A stretch of DNA of 64,000 nt from CAIZWU01 sp942492905 (GTDB lineage: Bacteria > Verrucomicrobiota > Verrucomicrobiia > Verrucomicrobiales > V1-33). Numbering within the stretch: the stretch's first letter is position 1; each line of letters starts with the position of its first letter. A program made the translations under genes and the position numbers. Below are positions 1 through 10,900 of this stretch, piece after piece. Where the stretch lies: the NCBI GenBank assembly GCA_942492905.1, contig OW818657.1, forward strand, positions 806,001 through 870,000, given 5' to 3'. Under the pieces are notes generated by a model. The model worked only from the letters and a program-made list of their open reading frames with translations. It searched no databases and was not told where the DNA came from.

Positions 1-3000
1 ACCAGGGCGGGCCGGGTTTTTGCAGCGTGATCTGCTCCCCTTCGTTCCGCAGGGAGGCCGTCGCCGGTCCGTAGATGGCGGTGGCGGCCGGGATGTTGTA
101 TTTGGTGCGGAAGGTTTCCGGGTTGATCGGAACAACGAGGACGATCTGTCCGGGAGCGAGGGTGACGCCTAGCGGAAAACTGAAACCGATGCCGTCGACG
201 CGCCAGACATTGGCAGGATTGGCGGGATCAAACAACGGGACCGGTTGGGTGCTGATGTTGCGCAGCTCCACAAATTCATCATTGCCCGCGACTGGCCAAT
301 ATAGCAACTCACTGAGCACCACGGGACCCACCAGGGGTGCGGCATTGGCGGCCCCGAAAGTGGCTTGGGCCTGGGCCGTGAAAAAAGCGGTACCGCGGGA
401 ATTCAGATAGCGTCCAAAAGAGACCCCGGGATCGGCCGGACCGAAACTGAGCGAGGTGCTGTAACCGGTGAGGGCACCGCCGGCATCCCCACTGCTGAGC
501 ACGGCATTCTCGCCGCTGGAGCTGAAGGCAAAGGCATTTACGCCGGTGTTGAAATCCGATTCGCTGAAAACCAGGAAACCACCGGCGGGGATCACGGTGC
601 CGGGCGGGATGCGGAATTTTTGAAGCAGGCTGTTGCTGTCGCTGATCCACCAGTGGCTGACATCCACCGCCACTGGATTGGGATTGTAGAGCTCAATGCG
701 GTCGGTATCCGGCGCGAGGGCGTTGGAGAGAACCTCGTTGATGTAAACCGTCGGGGCCGGGGGAGCGGGATCGTCCACGCCGGGGCTTCCCTCCGGCTGG
801 CTGCTGGTGCGCCAGCCCGGGGCAACGGCAGGGGTGGAAGTGGCATCGGGATCGACCGGGACGAGGGAGCGGCCGAGGCCATCGGCCTCCCCCGGCCAGG
901 GCGGGGCATCGGACCAGGTGACACTGAAGACGGTCAGCCCGGCGGGATTGGTCAGGGTGAGGGTTTCACCGGAGTTGGCCAGATTGCTGGCGGCACCCCA
1001 TTCCGCATGCGGAGTCACGGTGGGGTATTTTTCGAGGAAGCGGGAGGCGATGCGGGCCAGCACGAGGCGGGCTCCGGGGGCGATGGTGCTGCCGGGGGTG
1101 AAGGTGTAGTCGATGCCGGCGGTGAACTTCATACCTCCCAGTGGGAGGGTCTGGGTGCCGGCATTCCTGAGTTCGAGGAATTCATATTCATCTCCATCCA
1201 CCGTTCCGAAGTCGGTGGGGTGATACATCAGTTCCGTCAGAACGAGGGGTTCCACGGTGGTGGTGAGGAAGGTCCCTTCCACCAACGGACTCCACTCACC
1301 GGCGGTGCTGCGGACGCGGGCCTTCACGGTGGTACCGTAGGTGATTGTCAGCGGAGTGCTGTAAGCCGTGCCGGCCACCACGCCACCCTCGCTGCGGGGG
1401 TCGAGTCCAGTCAGGGTATAATAAATCGTGCCGGCGGCGTTGGGATTTGTCAGTGCGAGGGAGGAGCCGCTGGCGACCGGGCCGGGGGTCTGGCTGAAAC
1501 CGGGTGCCCTGGTGGCGGGCCAGAGGCCTTCCGCGACAAGGTGGGGTTGGATAAAGGTGCCGCCGGCCACGTCATCGGTATAACCGTTGAAGAGCACATT
1601 GCGTCGGCTGGGGGTATTGGTGGTGCCGGTCGTCGTGTAGCGGGTGGCATCGCCCACGCCATTGAGCCACGGGGCGACGCGGTCGGTCACCGCGGTCGGC
1701 GCGATGACCGGAGCGAGTTCGGATTTCAGAACATTCCATCCCGCGAGGAGGCGCGATTCGGTCAGGGCGCCGCCATTAAAGAAGTGTTTCTGGATGCGGT
1801 CGGCGAAGAGGAGTTTGAACTCCGGACTGGCACGCAGCAGCGTGTACAGGATGCGGATGCCTTCACCCTGGCCGGCGGTGGCCGGAGCGGTGGTGATGAT
1901 GGAGCCGGTGGTGCCTGCCACAAACATGTTGGTCCTGACGTTTCCGCTGAAATCCCCGAAGGCACCCTCGGCGTCCCACAGGTAGTAGCGGTGGAGGCCG
2001 TTCACCGAACGTTCGCGGGCACACACGAAGTTGTTGTGCGGCCAGTCGCCGGTGACCCCCAGCAGATTCACGATCAGATAGTCCGCGAAGTTCACCATAT
2101 CCAGCCGGGTCTTCATGCCCTGGTAGTTGGAAAGCGTGCCTTGCGGGTTGTTGCGGATATAGGTCAGCATTTCCTGGAAGGCGAGTCCATCGCCGCTCGC
2201 GATGGCGGTGACCTGGCGCACGTCCCAGGCATTGGTGCCGCCGTGGTGCCGTTGGAGGAAGTCCTCGCGGATGTGTTCGCAGAGATTGTAGTAGCCTTTA
2301 TAGATGCCATTGACGTAAAGCGTATTGATCATGCCGCGGCTGCCTTCCTGGCCGGTGCTGATGAAGACCCGGCGCATGAATTCATCCTCCACAAAAGGAT
2401 TGCTGGGATCGTTTTTCCCGGCCCGCACCCGGACGTCGTGGAATTGATTGACTGGATAGCCGGGGAAGAGGCTGTGTTCCAGCGGATCGCCGCCGTAGTC
2501 GTCCCGGAAGAAGAAATTGAAGGAGGGTTTTTCGGTGAAGGAGGTCGCACTCCATGCCCCGTCGTTGGGGGCGGGCGAGGCCCCCGGAGTGCGGTTCTGA
2601 TTGGTCAGCCTGTAGCGCGGGCGGGCGTGGCCGCTGCCGGAAACCCGGAGGCCGAATCCGGTGTTGGGCCCCGGGGTGCCATCGGCGCGGAGAATTTCCA
2701 GATGGGCCGGGCGTTCAATGAAACGGCCGCGGTGGATGGGGTTGTTATAGGCAGTCAGGTCGGCGGGGGTGCCCGCGGTGGCTCCGGTCTGGGTCCAGAC
2801 GCCATTGTTGTTGGTGGGAAGCGGGGTGACATAATTCGGGAAGGCCCCGCCCTTGATGGCCATGGCCCCGAAGGGTTGATAGAGTGAGCGCTGTTCATCG
2901 CCGGTCACGCACAGGGCGGGCAGTCCCTGCCGGGAAGCCGGTTCGGCAATCAGATAGGTGCGGGTGATGGTGTCACTGGGAATCAGGCCGGCCGCAAAGG

Positions 3001-4981
3001 CCCGCACGCGGAGGGCCCGGGAACTGCTGAGGGTCGCGGTGGTGCCGGTGGTGCCATTGGTTTCGGTCGGTTCGGTGCCATTCAAGGTATAGCGGAGGGT
3101 GGCCCCGGGAGTGCTGGAGGAGAAGGAAACGGTGCGTGATCCGGGATAGAACCCGCCGGCGAGGCTGAGCACCGGGGCCGCCGCCTTGCCTGTCAGGACC
3201 GCTCCCGCATTGGCCGTCCCGGGGGTCGGGGCGTCATGGAAGAGGTAACTGCCATCCCCGATGCGCCCATAACTTTGGAAAGCGGTCTGGGCGGGGAAGG
3301 TGGTTTGCTGGACGATGGTGCCGAGGGAATCGCGCAGCACCAGGGATTCCCCCTCCGATGCCAGTTTGAAGCCGGTATGATAAAATCCTCCCGGGGCGGG
3401 GGCGGTGATATTCAAGTCGTCGCAGGCCAACAACAGATAGCCTCCGGCGGGCAGAGTGGCATCCGGAGGGAAGGTCCACTTGGCGGGCAGGGAAGTGCTG
3501 TCGCTGAAGGTCCAGTTGCCCAGGGGAACGGCGGAGGTGCCATTGTTATGCAGCTCCACCCAGTCGAGCGCGGAATCAGGCGCTTCGGGGTTGTCTTCCA
3601 AGGCATCATCCTCGGACTCCACTGGTTCCCCGATGCCAACAAAATAGGTGAAGGGGACGGTGGGGGTGACGAGAGTGCGGTTGGTGCCAGCGGAATTGGT
3701 GCGGAATTGGGCGCGGAAGAAGAGATCGGCGTCGTTGAGCGTGAGGTTATGGATCTGGACGGAAAAAACGTTCTGCCCTTGGATGAGCAGGCGGGCGGGA
3801 GGATCGAGATTGTAGGTGGTGTAACTGCCGGGGGTGCGGGCAGCGCTGGCAACCGCATTGTGAGGGGTGAAGGAATTCGCTTCCGCCATCCCCGCGCGGG
3901 CGACCTCCACGCCGTTCAGATAGGCGACAAATCCATCATCATAATCCATCAGAAGCTGCAACATCAGGGGATCGGCGATATCGGCCGCCGTCGCGGTAAA
4001 AACTGTGCGGGCATAAAGTGAAGTGGCTTTGCCCGGGATAGAGGAGGTGAGATTGGTGCCGAGGGTGACGCCGGCGGGTGGAGTGCCCGCGCCCAGGGGG
4101 GCGGCTCCGCTGGCCCAGGCCGAGTCATCAAAACTGGGCCGGCCCCAGCGGGCGTTTTGTTTGGCGAGGAAAATCTGGGTCGGATCATAGAGGCCGCCGG
4201 AGGGTTCCACCACCCCGGGAAGATAACGCCACGCCGTGTTGTTGGCCACGAAGGTGACGGCCGGGGCCGCGGTGATTCTGAGATCTCCTTTGAAATAGAA
4301 ATTGTCCCGGTTGTTGACGGAGGCGAAAGCATTGGTGGAGGTGTTCAGCAGGCTGGTGGTTTCCCAGTAATTGAGCGCGTGGATCGCCAGGGTATTGGTG
4401 CCGGGGAGGAGACGGATGTTGGCTGCGCCGAGCGTCAGTGTTTCGGTGCGCAGATAAGGCGTGGTGGTCGACTCGGTGCTCGCCGGGGTTCCGAAGGCCG
4501 CGAATTGGTCCCGGTAGACGAACTGATTGGCGGGCCCGGCATTGCGGCGGATCACTTCCACACCATTGAGATAACAGACAAAGCCATCGTTGAACTGCAC
4601 GTCAAAACTCAGGAGGTCGGCCCGCCCGGCATCACTGGCAGAAACCGTAAACGTCTTCCTCAGGTACAGGGTCGGCGTCAGGTTCTGCATCTGGGTCGCC
4701 GTGTTGGTCGTGATGGCCGGGGCCGGCGAAACATTGGTGAAGGTGCCAAATCCAAAGGGACCGGTCCCCGTGCTCCAGCTGGCATCGCTGAACCCGCTGG
4801 CATACCATGGCGTGCCCATGCCGAGAGCTGGCACACCGGCCGCCGACCACCGCAACAACCGGTCCGAACCGCTGGCCATCAATTCGTTGATGACGATGTC
4901 AGCTCCGGCCGGAAGGGTCCCCAACAGGGCCAGCAGAGCGGGAAGTGCTCGAAGCACGGAACGGGGGAAAGGGAGGGGCAT
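1..4981 (-). CDS. Giant CotH/lamin-tail surface protein (C-terminus beyond the left edge)
   Basis: An uninterrupted minus-strand reading frame of about 1,660 codons starts at the ATG at 4981 and runs off the window. It opens with a signal peptide (MPLPFPRSVLRALPALLALL) followed directly by a lamin-tail start, IVINELMASG. Further lamin-tail segments lie near residues 470 (DWVELHNNGTSAVPLGNW), 1245 (LVLTELMYHP), 1410 (VYINEVLSNA) and 1552 (VVLSELLYWP). Two jelly-roll-like segments with FNDGFVCYLNGVEV and DYDDGFVAYLNGVEV fill residues 60-420. A chitobiase C-terminal-type segment (ATLRYTLNGTEP) is near residue 625. A CotH-kinase-like region spans about 760-1130 and includes GIYKGYYNLCEHIREDFLQR and GDWPHNNFV. 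CotH relatives phosphorylate secreted proteins; a kinase role here is inferred from family only. It is probably exported to the surface. The start is chosen from the signal peptide; no clear ribosome site is seen. Confidence 0.9.
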   Translation of the reverse strand, partial: MPLPFPRSVLRALPALLALLGTLPAGADIVINELMASGSDRLLRWSAAGVPALGMGTPWYASGFSDASWSTGTGPFGFGTFTNVSPAPAITTNTATQMQNLTPTLYLRKTFTVSASDAGRADLLSFDVQFNDGFVCYLNGVEVIRRNAGPANQFVYRDQFAAFGTPASTESTTTPYLRTETLTLGAANIRLLPGTNTLAIHALNYWETTSLLNTSTNAFASVNNRDNFYFKGDLRITAAPAVTFVANNTAWRYLPGVVEPSGGLYDPTQIFLAKQNARWGRPSFDDSAWASGAAPLGAGTPPAGVTLGTNLTSSIPGKATSLYARTVFTATAADIADPLMLQLLMDYDDGFVAYLNGVEVARAGMAEANSFTPHNAVASAARTPGSYTTYNLDPPARLLIQGQNVFSVQIHNLTLNDADLFFRAQFRTNSAGTNRTLVTPTVPFTYFVGIGEPVESEDDALEDNPEAPDSALDWVELHNNGTSAVPLGNWTFSDSTSLPAKWTFPPDATLPAGGYLLLACDDLNITAPAPGGFYHTGFKLASEGESLVLRDSLGTIVQQTTFPAQTAFQSYGRIGDGSYLFHDAPTPGTANAGAVLTGKAAAPVLSLAGGFYPGSRTVSFSSSTPGATLRYTLNGTEPTETNGTTGTTATLSSSRALRVRAFAAGLIPSDTITRTYLIAEPASRQGLPALCVTGDEQRSLYQPFGAMAIKGGAFPNYVTPLPTNNNGVWTQTGATAGTPADLTAYNNPIHRGRFIERPAHLEILRADGTPGPNTGFGLRVSGSGHARPRYRLTNQNRTPGASPAPNDGAWSATSFTEKPSFNFFFRDDYGGDPLEHSLFPGYPVNQFHDVRVRAGKNDPSNPFVEDEFMRRVFISTGQEGSRGMINTLYVNGIYKGYYNLCEHIREDFLQRHHGGTNAWDVRQVTAIASGDGLAFQEMLTYIRNNPQGTLSNYQGMKTRLDMVNFADYLIVNLLGVTGDWPHNNFVCARERSVNGLHRYYLWDAEGAFGDFSGNVRTNMFVAGTTGSIITTAPATAGQGEGIRILYTLLRASPEFKLLFADRIQKHFFNGGALTESRLLAGWNVLKSELAPVIAPTAVTDRVAPWLNGVGDATRYTTTGTTNTPSRRNVLFNGYTDDVAGGTFIQPHLVAEGLWPATRAPGFSQTPGPVASGSSLALTNPNAAGTIYYTLTGLDPRSEGGVVAGTAYSTPLTITYGTTVKARVRSTAGEWSPLVEGTFLTTTVEPLVLTELMYHPTDFGTVDGDEYEFLELRNAGTQTLPLGGMKFTAGIDYTFTPGSTIAPGARLVLARIASRFLEKYPTVTPHAEWGAASNLANSGETLTLTNPAGLTVFSVTWSDAPPWPGEADGLGRSLVPVDPDATSTPAVAPGWRTSSQPEGSPGVDDPAPPAPTVYINEVLSNALAPDTDRIELYNPNPVAVDVSHWWISDSNSLLQKFRIPPGTVIPAGGFLVFSESDFNTGVNAFAFSSSGENAVLSSGDAGGALTGYSTSLSFGPADPGVSFGRYLNSRGTAFFTAQAQATFGAANAAPLVGPVVLSELLYWPVAGNDEFVELRNISTQPVPLFDPANPANVWRVDGIGFSFPLGVTLAPGQIVLVVPINPETFRTKYNIPAATAIYGPATASLRNEGEQITLQKPGPPW

Positions 4982-5124
4982 TCAGTTCTTATGCCTGAAG
5001 CCAGTTGGGAAATGCAACGTTTTAGTCAGATTGCCCCGGTAGGACTGGGCCTGATCAGGGAATCCCCTGGCCCGGGGACCATCGATTCAGGACCTTGCCG
5101 AGCGCCCTACTGCTCGCTGTGGGA

Positions 5125-6480
<1,356 letters not shown>

Positions 6481-6539
6481 GAAACGGGAGAGGACGGTGA
6501 GAAGCCGCAGACCAGGAAGAGGCCGCGGACGGAAGCGGA

Positions 6540-7034
6540 TCAGGCCGGCTTGATTTCGAAAAGCGGGGTCTCGAACTGCACGGGAGTAGCGTCCTCCACG
6601 AGCACGCGGGTGATCACGCCACTGGTTTCGGCTTTGATCTCGTTCATCACCTTCATGGCTTCGATGATGCACACGGTAGTGCCTTCGGTGATGGTATCGC
6701 CGACACTGGCGAAGATTTTTTCCCCAGGACCGGCGGCCCGGTAGAAGGTGCCGACCATCGGCGACAAAATCCGGGAACTCCCCGTAGCGGCGGTCTCAGC
6801 GGACTCCGAGTCTCCGGCATCCACCGGAGTAAAGGCAGCGGGTTCCGCCAAGGCCACCGGGGCCGTATGCGGGGCGGCCATCATCACGCCGGAGCCTCCC
6901 AGTTTGTCCACCATGGTGTCGAAATCGACGCCTTTGCGGAGTTTGATTTTGAACCCTTCGCGTTCCAAGTGGAACAACGACAGGTCGTTGCGTTTCATCA
7001 TTTCGATGATTTGACGAATCTCTTTTAAGTCCAA
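6540..7034 (-). CDS. accB: Biotin carboxyl carrier protein of acetyl-CoA carboxylase
   Basis: This carries the covalently bound biotin that shuttles CO2 between AccC and the carboxyltransferase. The C-terminal biotinyl domain has the canonical IIEAMKVMNEIKAE, whose lysine is biotinylated. A Pro/Ala/Thr-rich linker (about residues 45-85) separates it from the N-terminal region DLKEIRQIIEMMKRND. The start is best placed at the TTG at 7034: an AGGAGG at 7040-7045 lies 5 bases upstream, and the resulting N-terminus (M)DLKEIRQIIEMM matches the family. An in-frame ATG at 7100 would add 22 unrelated residues and has no ribosome site. The predicted length of 164 residues is normal. It heads the accB-accC operon. 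Confidence 0.95.
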   Translation of the reverse strand: MDLKEIRQIIEMMKRNDLSLFHLEREGFKIKLRKGVDFDTMVDKLGGSGVMMAAPHTAPVALAEPAAFTPVDAGDSESAETAATGSSRILSPMVGTFYRAAGPGEKIFASVGDTITEGTTVCIIEAMKVMNEIKAETSGVITRVLVEDATPVQFETPLFEIKPA

Positions 7035-7039
7035 GGGTG

Positions 7040-7045
7040 CCTCCT
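7040..7045 (-). promoter_or_regulatory. Shine-Dalgarno site of accB that decides a TTG start
   Basis: A perfect AGGAGG on the minus strand is followed by five bases and then TTG GAC TTA. This supports translation from the non-ATG codon at 7034. Confidence 0.8.
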
Positions 7046-7094
7046 GTTCAGGTTTCAATGGGATTGGGAAAACGGGGTGGATTCCGGTCCGGCC

Positions 7095-7114
7095 CCCCAT
7101 CCAAGGGGATGGGG
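7095..7114 (-). promoter_or_regulatory. Hairpin in the predicted accB leader
   Basis: CCCCATCC (7095-7102) and GGATGGGG (7107-7114) form a perfect 8-base-pair stem with a 4-base loop. It lies just downstream of the predicted -10 box and about 50 bases before the ribosome site. It has no T-run, so it is not a terminator. It could stabilise the 5' end of the messenger or bind a regulator; this is inference. Confidence 0.5.
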
Positions 7115-7124
7115 CGGGAAATCC

Positions 7125-7152
7125 ATCGTAGGTTTTTTAATCCGCGCGTCAA
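7125..7152 (-). promoter_or_regulatory. Predicted sigma-70 promoter of accB-accC
   Basis: On the minus strand TTGACG (7147-7152) is separated by 16 bases from TACGAT (7125-7130). Five of six and four of six positions match the consensus. Transcription would begin near 7118, giving a leader of about 85 bases. The rest of the gene-free stretch 7046-7342 shows no coding potential that I can support. Confidence 0.55.
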
Positions 7153-7342
7153 GCCGGGTATTCTCCTGCAACGGACCTTTCAGGGACGGCTTGTTTTGTT
7201 CCAAGGAATTGATTTGCAGCGGTTTTGCCTCCAGGATCGCAGTCGGTTTACGAGGGGCTTCCAGGCAGTCCGTTTCTCAATCTTGGGACGGGCACCGGCG
7301 CTGGCGGCCTGGATGATTTTGCCGCAATCCGTCGGCAGCCCG

Positions 7343-7843
7343 TTATTTCTTCAAAAGAAGGCTCACGAGGAAAGTCAGGATCAGGCCGGTGCCCAGCACT
7401 CCCATGATCAGGCCAAAAACCGCCCGGCCCATGCCATACTTCGGCGTCGTGGCAGCGCGGCTCTTTTTGATGTCGCGCATGGCGATGATCGAAATGATCA
7501 GAGCCAGCGGGGCCGGCAGGATCACCAGGCTGAACAAACCCAGATACCCTGCCGCAATCGCCCAGCCCGAGCGGCCCACCGGCAGCAGCATACGGATTCC
7601 CGCATCATCCCCGATTCGTGGCGTGGGAACCGGCAGACCGGGAGGTTGGGACCCATAAGGTAATGGCGGCGGCATCTCTACCGGCAGCGGAATCACCTCC
7701 CTCACCGGCCGCCACTCCGGCATCCCTTCCGTCCAGCATAAATCGTCCGGCAACACATGGCCGGCCGTCAGCATCGCCGGAATCTCGCCCTCGGAAAAAA
7801 TGCCGGTCTGGACCCGGTTCCGGGAAAGGTGATATGATTTCAT
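7343..7843 (-). CDS. GYF_2-domain membrane protein with DUF4190-like segment
   Basis: The protein has 166 residues. Residues 1-50 resemble the GYF_2 (DUF4339) domain: MKSYHLSRNRVQTGIFSEGE, then LPDDLCWTEGMPEWRPV, with the typical tryptophans. After a proline-rich linker (PPPLPYGSQPPG), two hydrophobic helices follow (about 95-125 and 140-163) around the polar segment ALIISIIAMRDIKKS. This matches the DUF4190 pattern. Proteins of this build are common, uncharacterised inner-membrane proteins in Verrucomicrobiota and Planctomycetota. GYF_2 is thought to bind peptides, so a scaffolding role is possible but unproven. It lies 126 bases downstream of the CotH gene on the same strand. Confidence 0.8.
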   Translation of the reverse strand: MKSYHLSRNRVQTGIFSEGEIPAMLTAGHVLPDDLCWTEGMPEWRPVREVIPLPVEMPPPLPYGSQPPGLPVPTPRIGDDAGIRMLLPVGRSGWAIAAGYLGLFSLVILPAPLALIISIIAMRDIKKSRAATTPKYGMGRAVFGLIMGVLGTGLILTFLVSLLLKK

Positions 7844-7969
7844 GGCAATGGTAGGGACGGCCTCTCCATGACGGTGGAATTCAGCGATGGCAATCCGGGA
7901 TTCAGCGGGTGCGCGGATCGCGTGAGGAATCCTGCCAAACGTGGACCATGGCCGGCGTCTGCCGGAAGG

Positions 7970-10900
7970 TTACCGGCTGCGCAGGTGCCAGCGGAAAAAA
8001 CCTTTGGCTCCGGCGGGGAGTTGACGCCGGATGCGGATGATGCCGTCGGCATCCGGTTCTGTGGCGGATTCCTCCGGTCCGGTCTGGACCCAGGTGGTGA
8101 GGTCCAGGGAGTGCTCAAGGGCGATGCTGACGAGATCAGTGCCGGCGCGGCGGGGCTGGGTGACGAACAAGGTGCCATTGCTGAAAGTCACCGTGGAGGG
8201 CACCATGCCGAAGGCGTAACCGGCGAGGTCGCTATCCGTCAGGGGCAGGCTGTCGCTGGTGCCGGGGGAGCCTCCGCTGGCGGTGCTGGCACGCCAGGAA
8301 GCAGGATTGGGGGCGGACAAAGGTGCCGTGCCGGAGAGGAGGGTGAGGCTGTAACCGGTCCCGTCCGGTGCCAACGGCCACGGCGGGGCGTCCGTCCAGG
8401 TCAGGTTGAGCAGGGGGGCGCCGGCGGCATCAAGCAGCGTCAGGGTGTCGCCGCTATTGCCGAGCTGGCCGGTGAATTCGCCCGCCACCGGCAGGGTGGA
8501 ACCGTAGCGCAGCGTGAAGGCCGGAGCGTTCCGCACCAGGAGCAGCCGGGCGCCGGGCGCGAGGGACCACTGTGTTCCCTCGTCGAAGCTATAGTCGATC
8601 CCCTGGCCGGCGCCGGTTTTGACGAGGCGCAGTCCGGCCAGGCTGATTTTGTCAGGCCCGGCATTCAGCAGTTCCACAAACTCAAAATCCCCGGCATCGG
8701 TGAAACCGGCGGCGAGCTCCGCGGCGTCAGGCGGTGCCGGATGATAGTGGATCTCGGAAAAGGTCAGGTTCGAGGCGGTGGCCGGGACGGCGCCGGTGAC
8801 GTAGACGGCGCTGGCCGGGGCGCTCCAGCGGGTGGCGGAGACGCGGTTGCGGGCAGTTAGCCTGGTGTCTGCGGTGATGGTGCGGAGGCCGGTGCTGGAG
8901 GCGGCGGGGGATACGGCGCCGCCCGGCAGGCGCGGATCGCTGCGGTCCGTGGTGTGCCAGGGCACGCCGCCCACGGCGGTGAGGGAAATCTCCTGTCCGC
9001 TGCTGACAATTCCCCCGGCGGGACTGAGCGCCGGCCGGGCGGCGTATTGACTATCCACCCAGGTGGCCCGCTGGGTCAGCCAGGACTTCATTTGCGTAAG
9101 GCTGTCATTCCACGCCGCCGCGCTGGAGATGCCCTGGGCGACTGCTTTGGCCGCCGTGATTTCCGCGGCCTGATCGTCAATCACGTCCGTGATGCCGGCA
9201 TTGCTCATGGCGCCCTGACGCCAGGCAAACCAGCGGTCGGTGTAGAGCTGCAGGAAATCCGGATCGGCAAAAAGGCGGGCATACCAGATCCGGTCTCCGC
9301 GCCAGCGCAGGCTGCCGGTGGGACCTCCCCCGGCGTAATAGCTGGCATAGTTATAGTCCCAGACCGGGCCCATGCGCAATTTGCCGTCATCGCCCTTCCA
9401 CGGAAACATGGAGATGAGCAGGCCGTCGCCGTTTTTGGTCAGTTCATTGAAGACAAAATAGCCGGCGAAGTCGTCCGCATCCAGCCATTGCCGGTAACCC
9501 ACCGCGGGATCACGCCAGGTGCTGCCGTAGAGGACGTCCTCAAACTGGCGGAACCAGTTCTGAACTGCGGCCCGCTGGGAGGGAAGAATGGTGTAGCCGC
9601 CGGGATTGTCGAAATTGAGGAAACCGTTGCTTTGTTTCGGTTCGTCGTCGCCGGCGGTGGCGGGATTGTCAGGCTGCGTTTCCTGGAGGCGGTTGGCCCC
9701 GGCGGTGCGGAAAAAGGACGGCGTGGTGGCTCCATTCGGCGCGGGCCACCCGGTTTCCGGGATGGCATCCATCCGGTTGAGGCTGAGCAGCCAGCCGCCC
9801 TGCTGGCCGTCCGCGCTCAGCCGGGAGAAGTCGAGGCGATCGGCTCCGCGGGAGACTTTTTCCAGCACCGCATAGACACCGCGGCGGTCGCTCAGGGAGA
9901 GGTCGCCGCCGTCCTCGTTGACAAACAATTCCACCCAGCGGAACCGCTGCGAGGGATGGCCGAGACGCCGTGCGAGGTCATAGACAAAGGTGTTGAAAAG
10001 CAGGGTGGGGTCCTTGTCGGCCCCGGGATCGGGGAAGTAGAGCACCCAGTCGGAATGGGCGGGCATTCCGAGCACGCTGACCTCCAGTTCACCGCCGGAC
10101 GCGTCCATGGCCTCCACCGAGTAGGGTTTCTGCCTCCACGAGCTGGAGAAGGCGCCGCGCCCCCGGAGGCCGATCCGGGAGGAGAAGGCCGGTTCGCTGG
10201 CGGTGGTGCTGGTGGCTCCTGACCTTTCCCAGGCCAGCCAGGCGGCCGACTGCCGGGGTACTTGCTGGACGCCGGCGCCATTACCGCTCCAGCCCTTCTG
10301 CGGCACCGCTCCGCTGGCGAAGTTATCGATCATGAGCACCGGCAGCGGTGATTGATAGGTGGCGAGATCCGGGGCCAGCTTCACCCATGCGGTGCTGGTC
10401 TCCGCGCTGCGCTGGCCTGCCTGCTCCGCCCACGCCCGGACCTGCGCCGTCGCGGTGATTTCAATGGGGCCGGTGTAGGCGGAGGCAGGTGCCTGGTTGA
10501 TTTGATAGAAAATTTGTGCACCGGGGGAGCCGGAGGAAAGGGTCAGGCTCACCGGCCCGCGCAACAGGCCGCCCGGCTGCGAAAACTGCACCCTCGCCGG
10601 CCGGGGCGGTGCCGGGTCGTTGGCGGTGCCCGGGGTCGGCCGTTCCGCATAACCAGCCAAGCCGGGATCGCCCCCGGTCAGGGCCCACGGGAGGTCGTCT
10701 TCCTGCGGGGGAAAGGCGGGGGAGAATTCATGAACCACTCCGGCCGCAGTGGTCAGGGCGAGGTATTCCCCGTCTTTGTTGAGGCGGAAATTGGCGTGCC
10801 ACGGGGCAGTCAGCGGCGGGGTATCCCGGCCGGAAAGGAAGATCACGAGATACCCTCCGGCGGGCAGTGGAACGGCGGGCAGGGCCCATTGCTGCGGGTT

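Noticed and set aside
365..2887. Long open frame on the plus strand (840 codons), and similar long frames opposite other genes (for example 8954-10222, 12066-12899, 51000-52482 minus)
   Set aside because: They lie antisense to genes with clear domains, are Gly/His/Arg-rich with no recognisable motifs, and are expected in GC-rich DNA where stop codons are rare.
6481..6672. N-terminal extension of the accC frame
   Set aside because: It overlaps the accB coding region in another frame, and AccC families start at MFNKILIANRGE.
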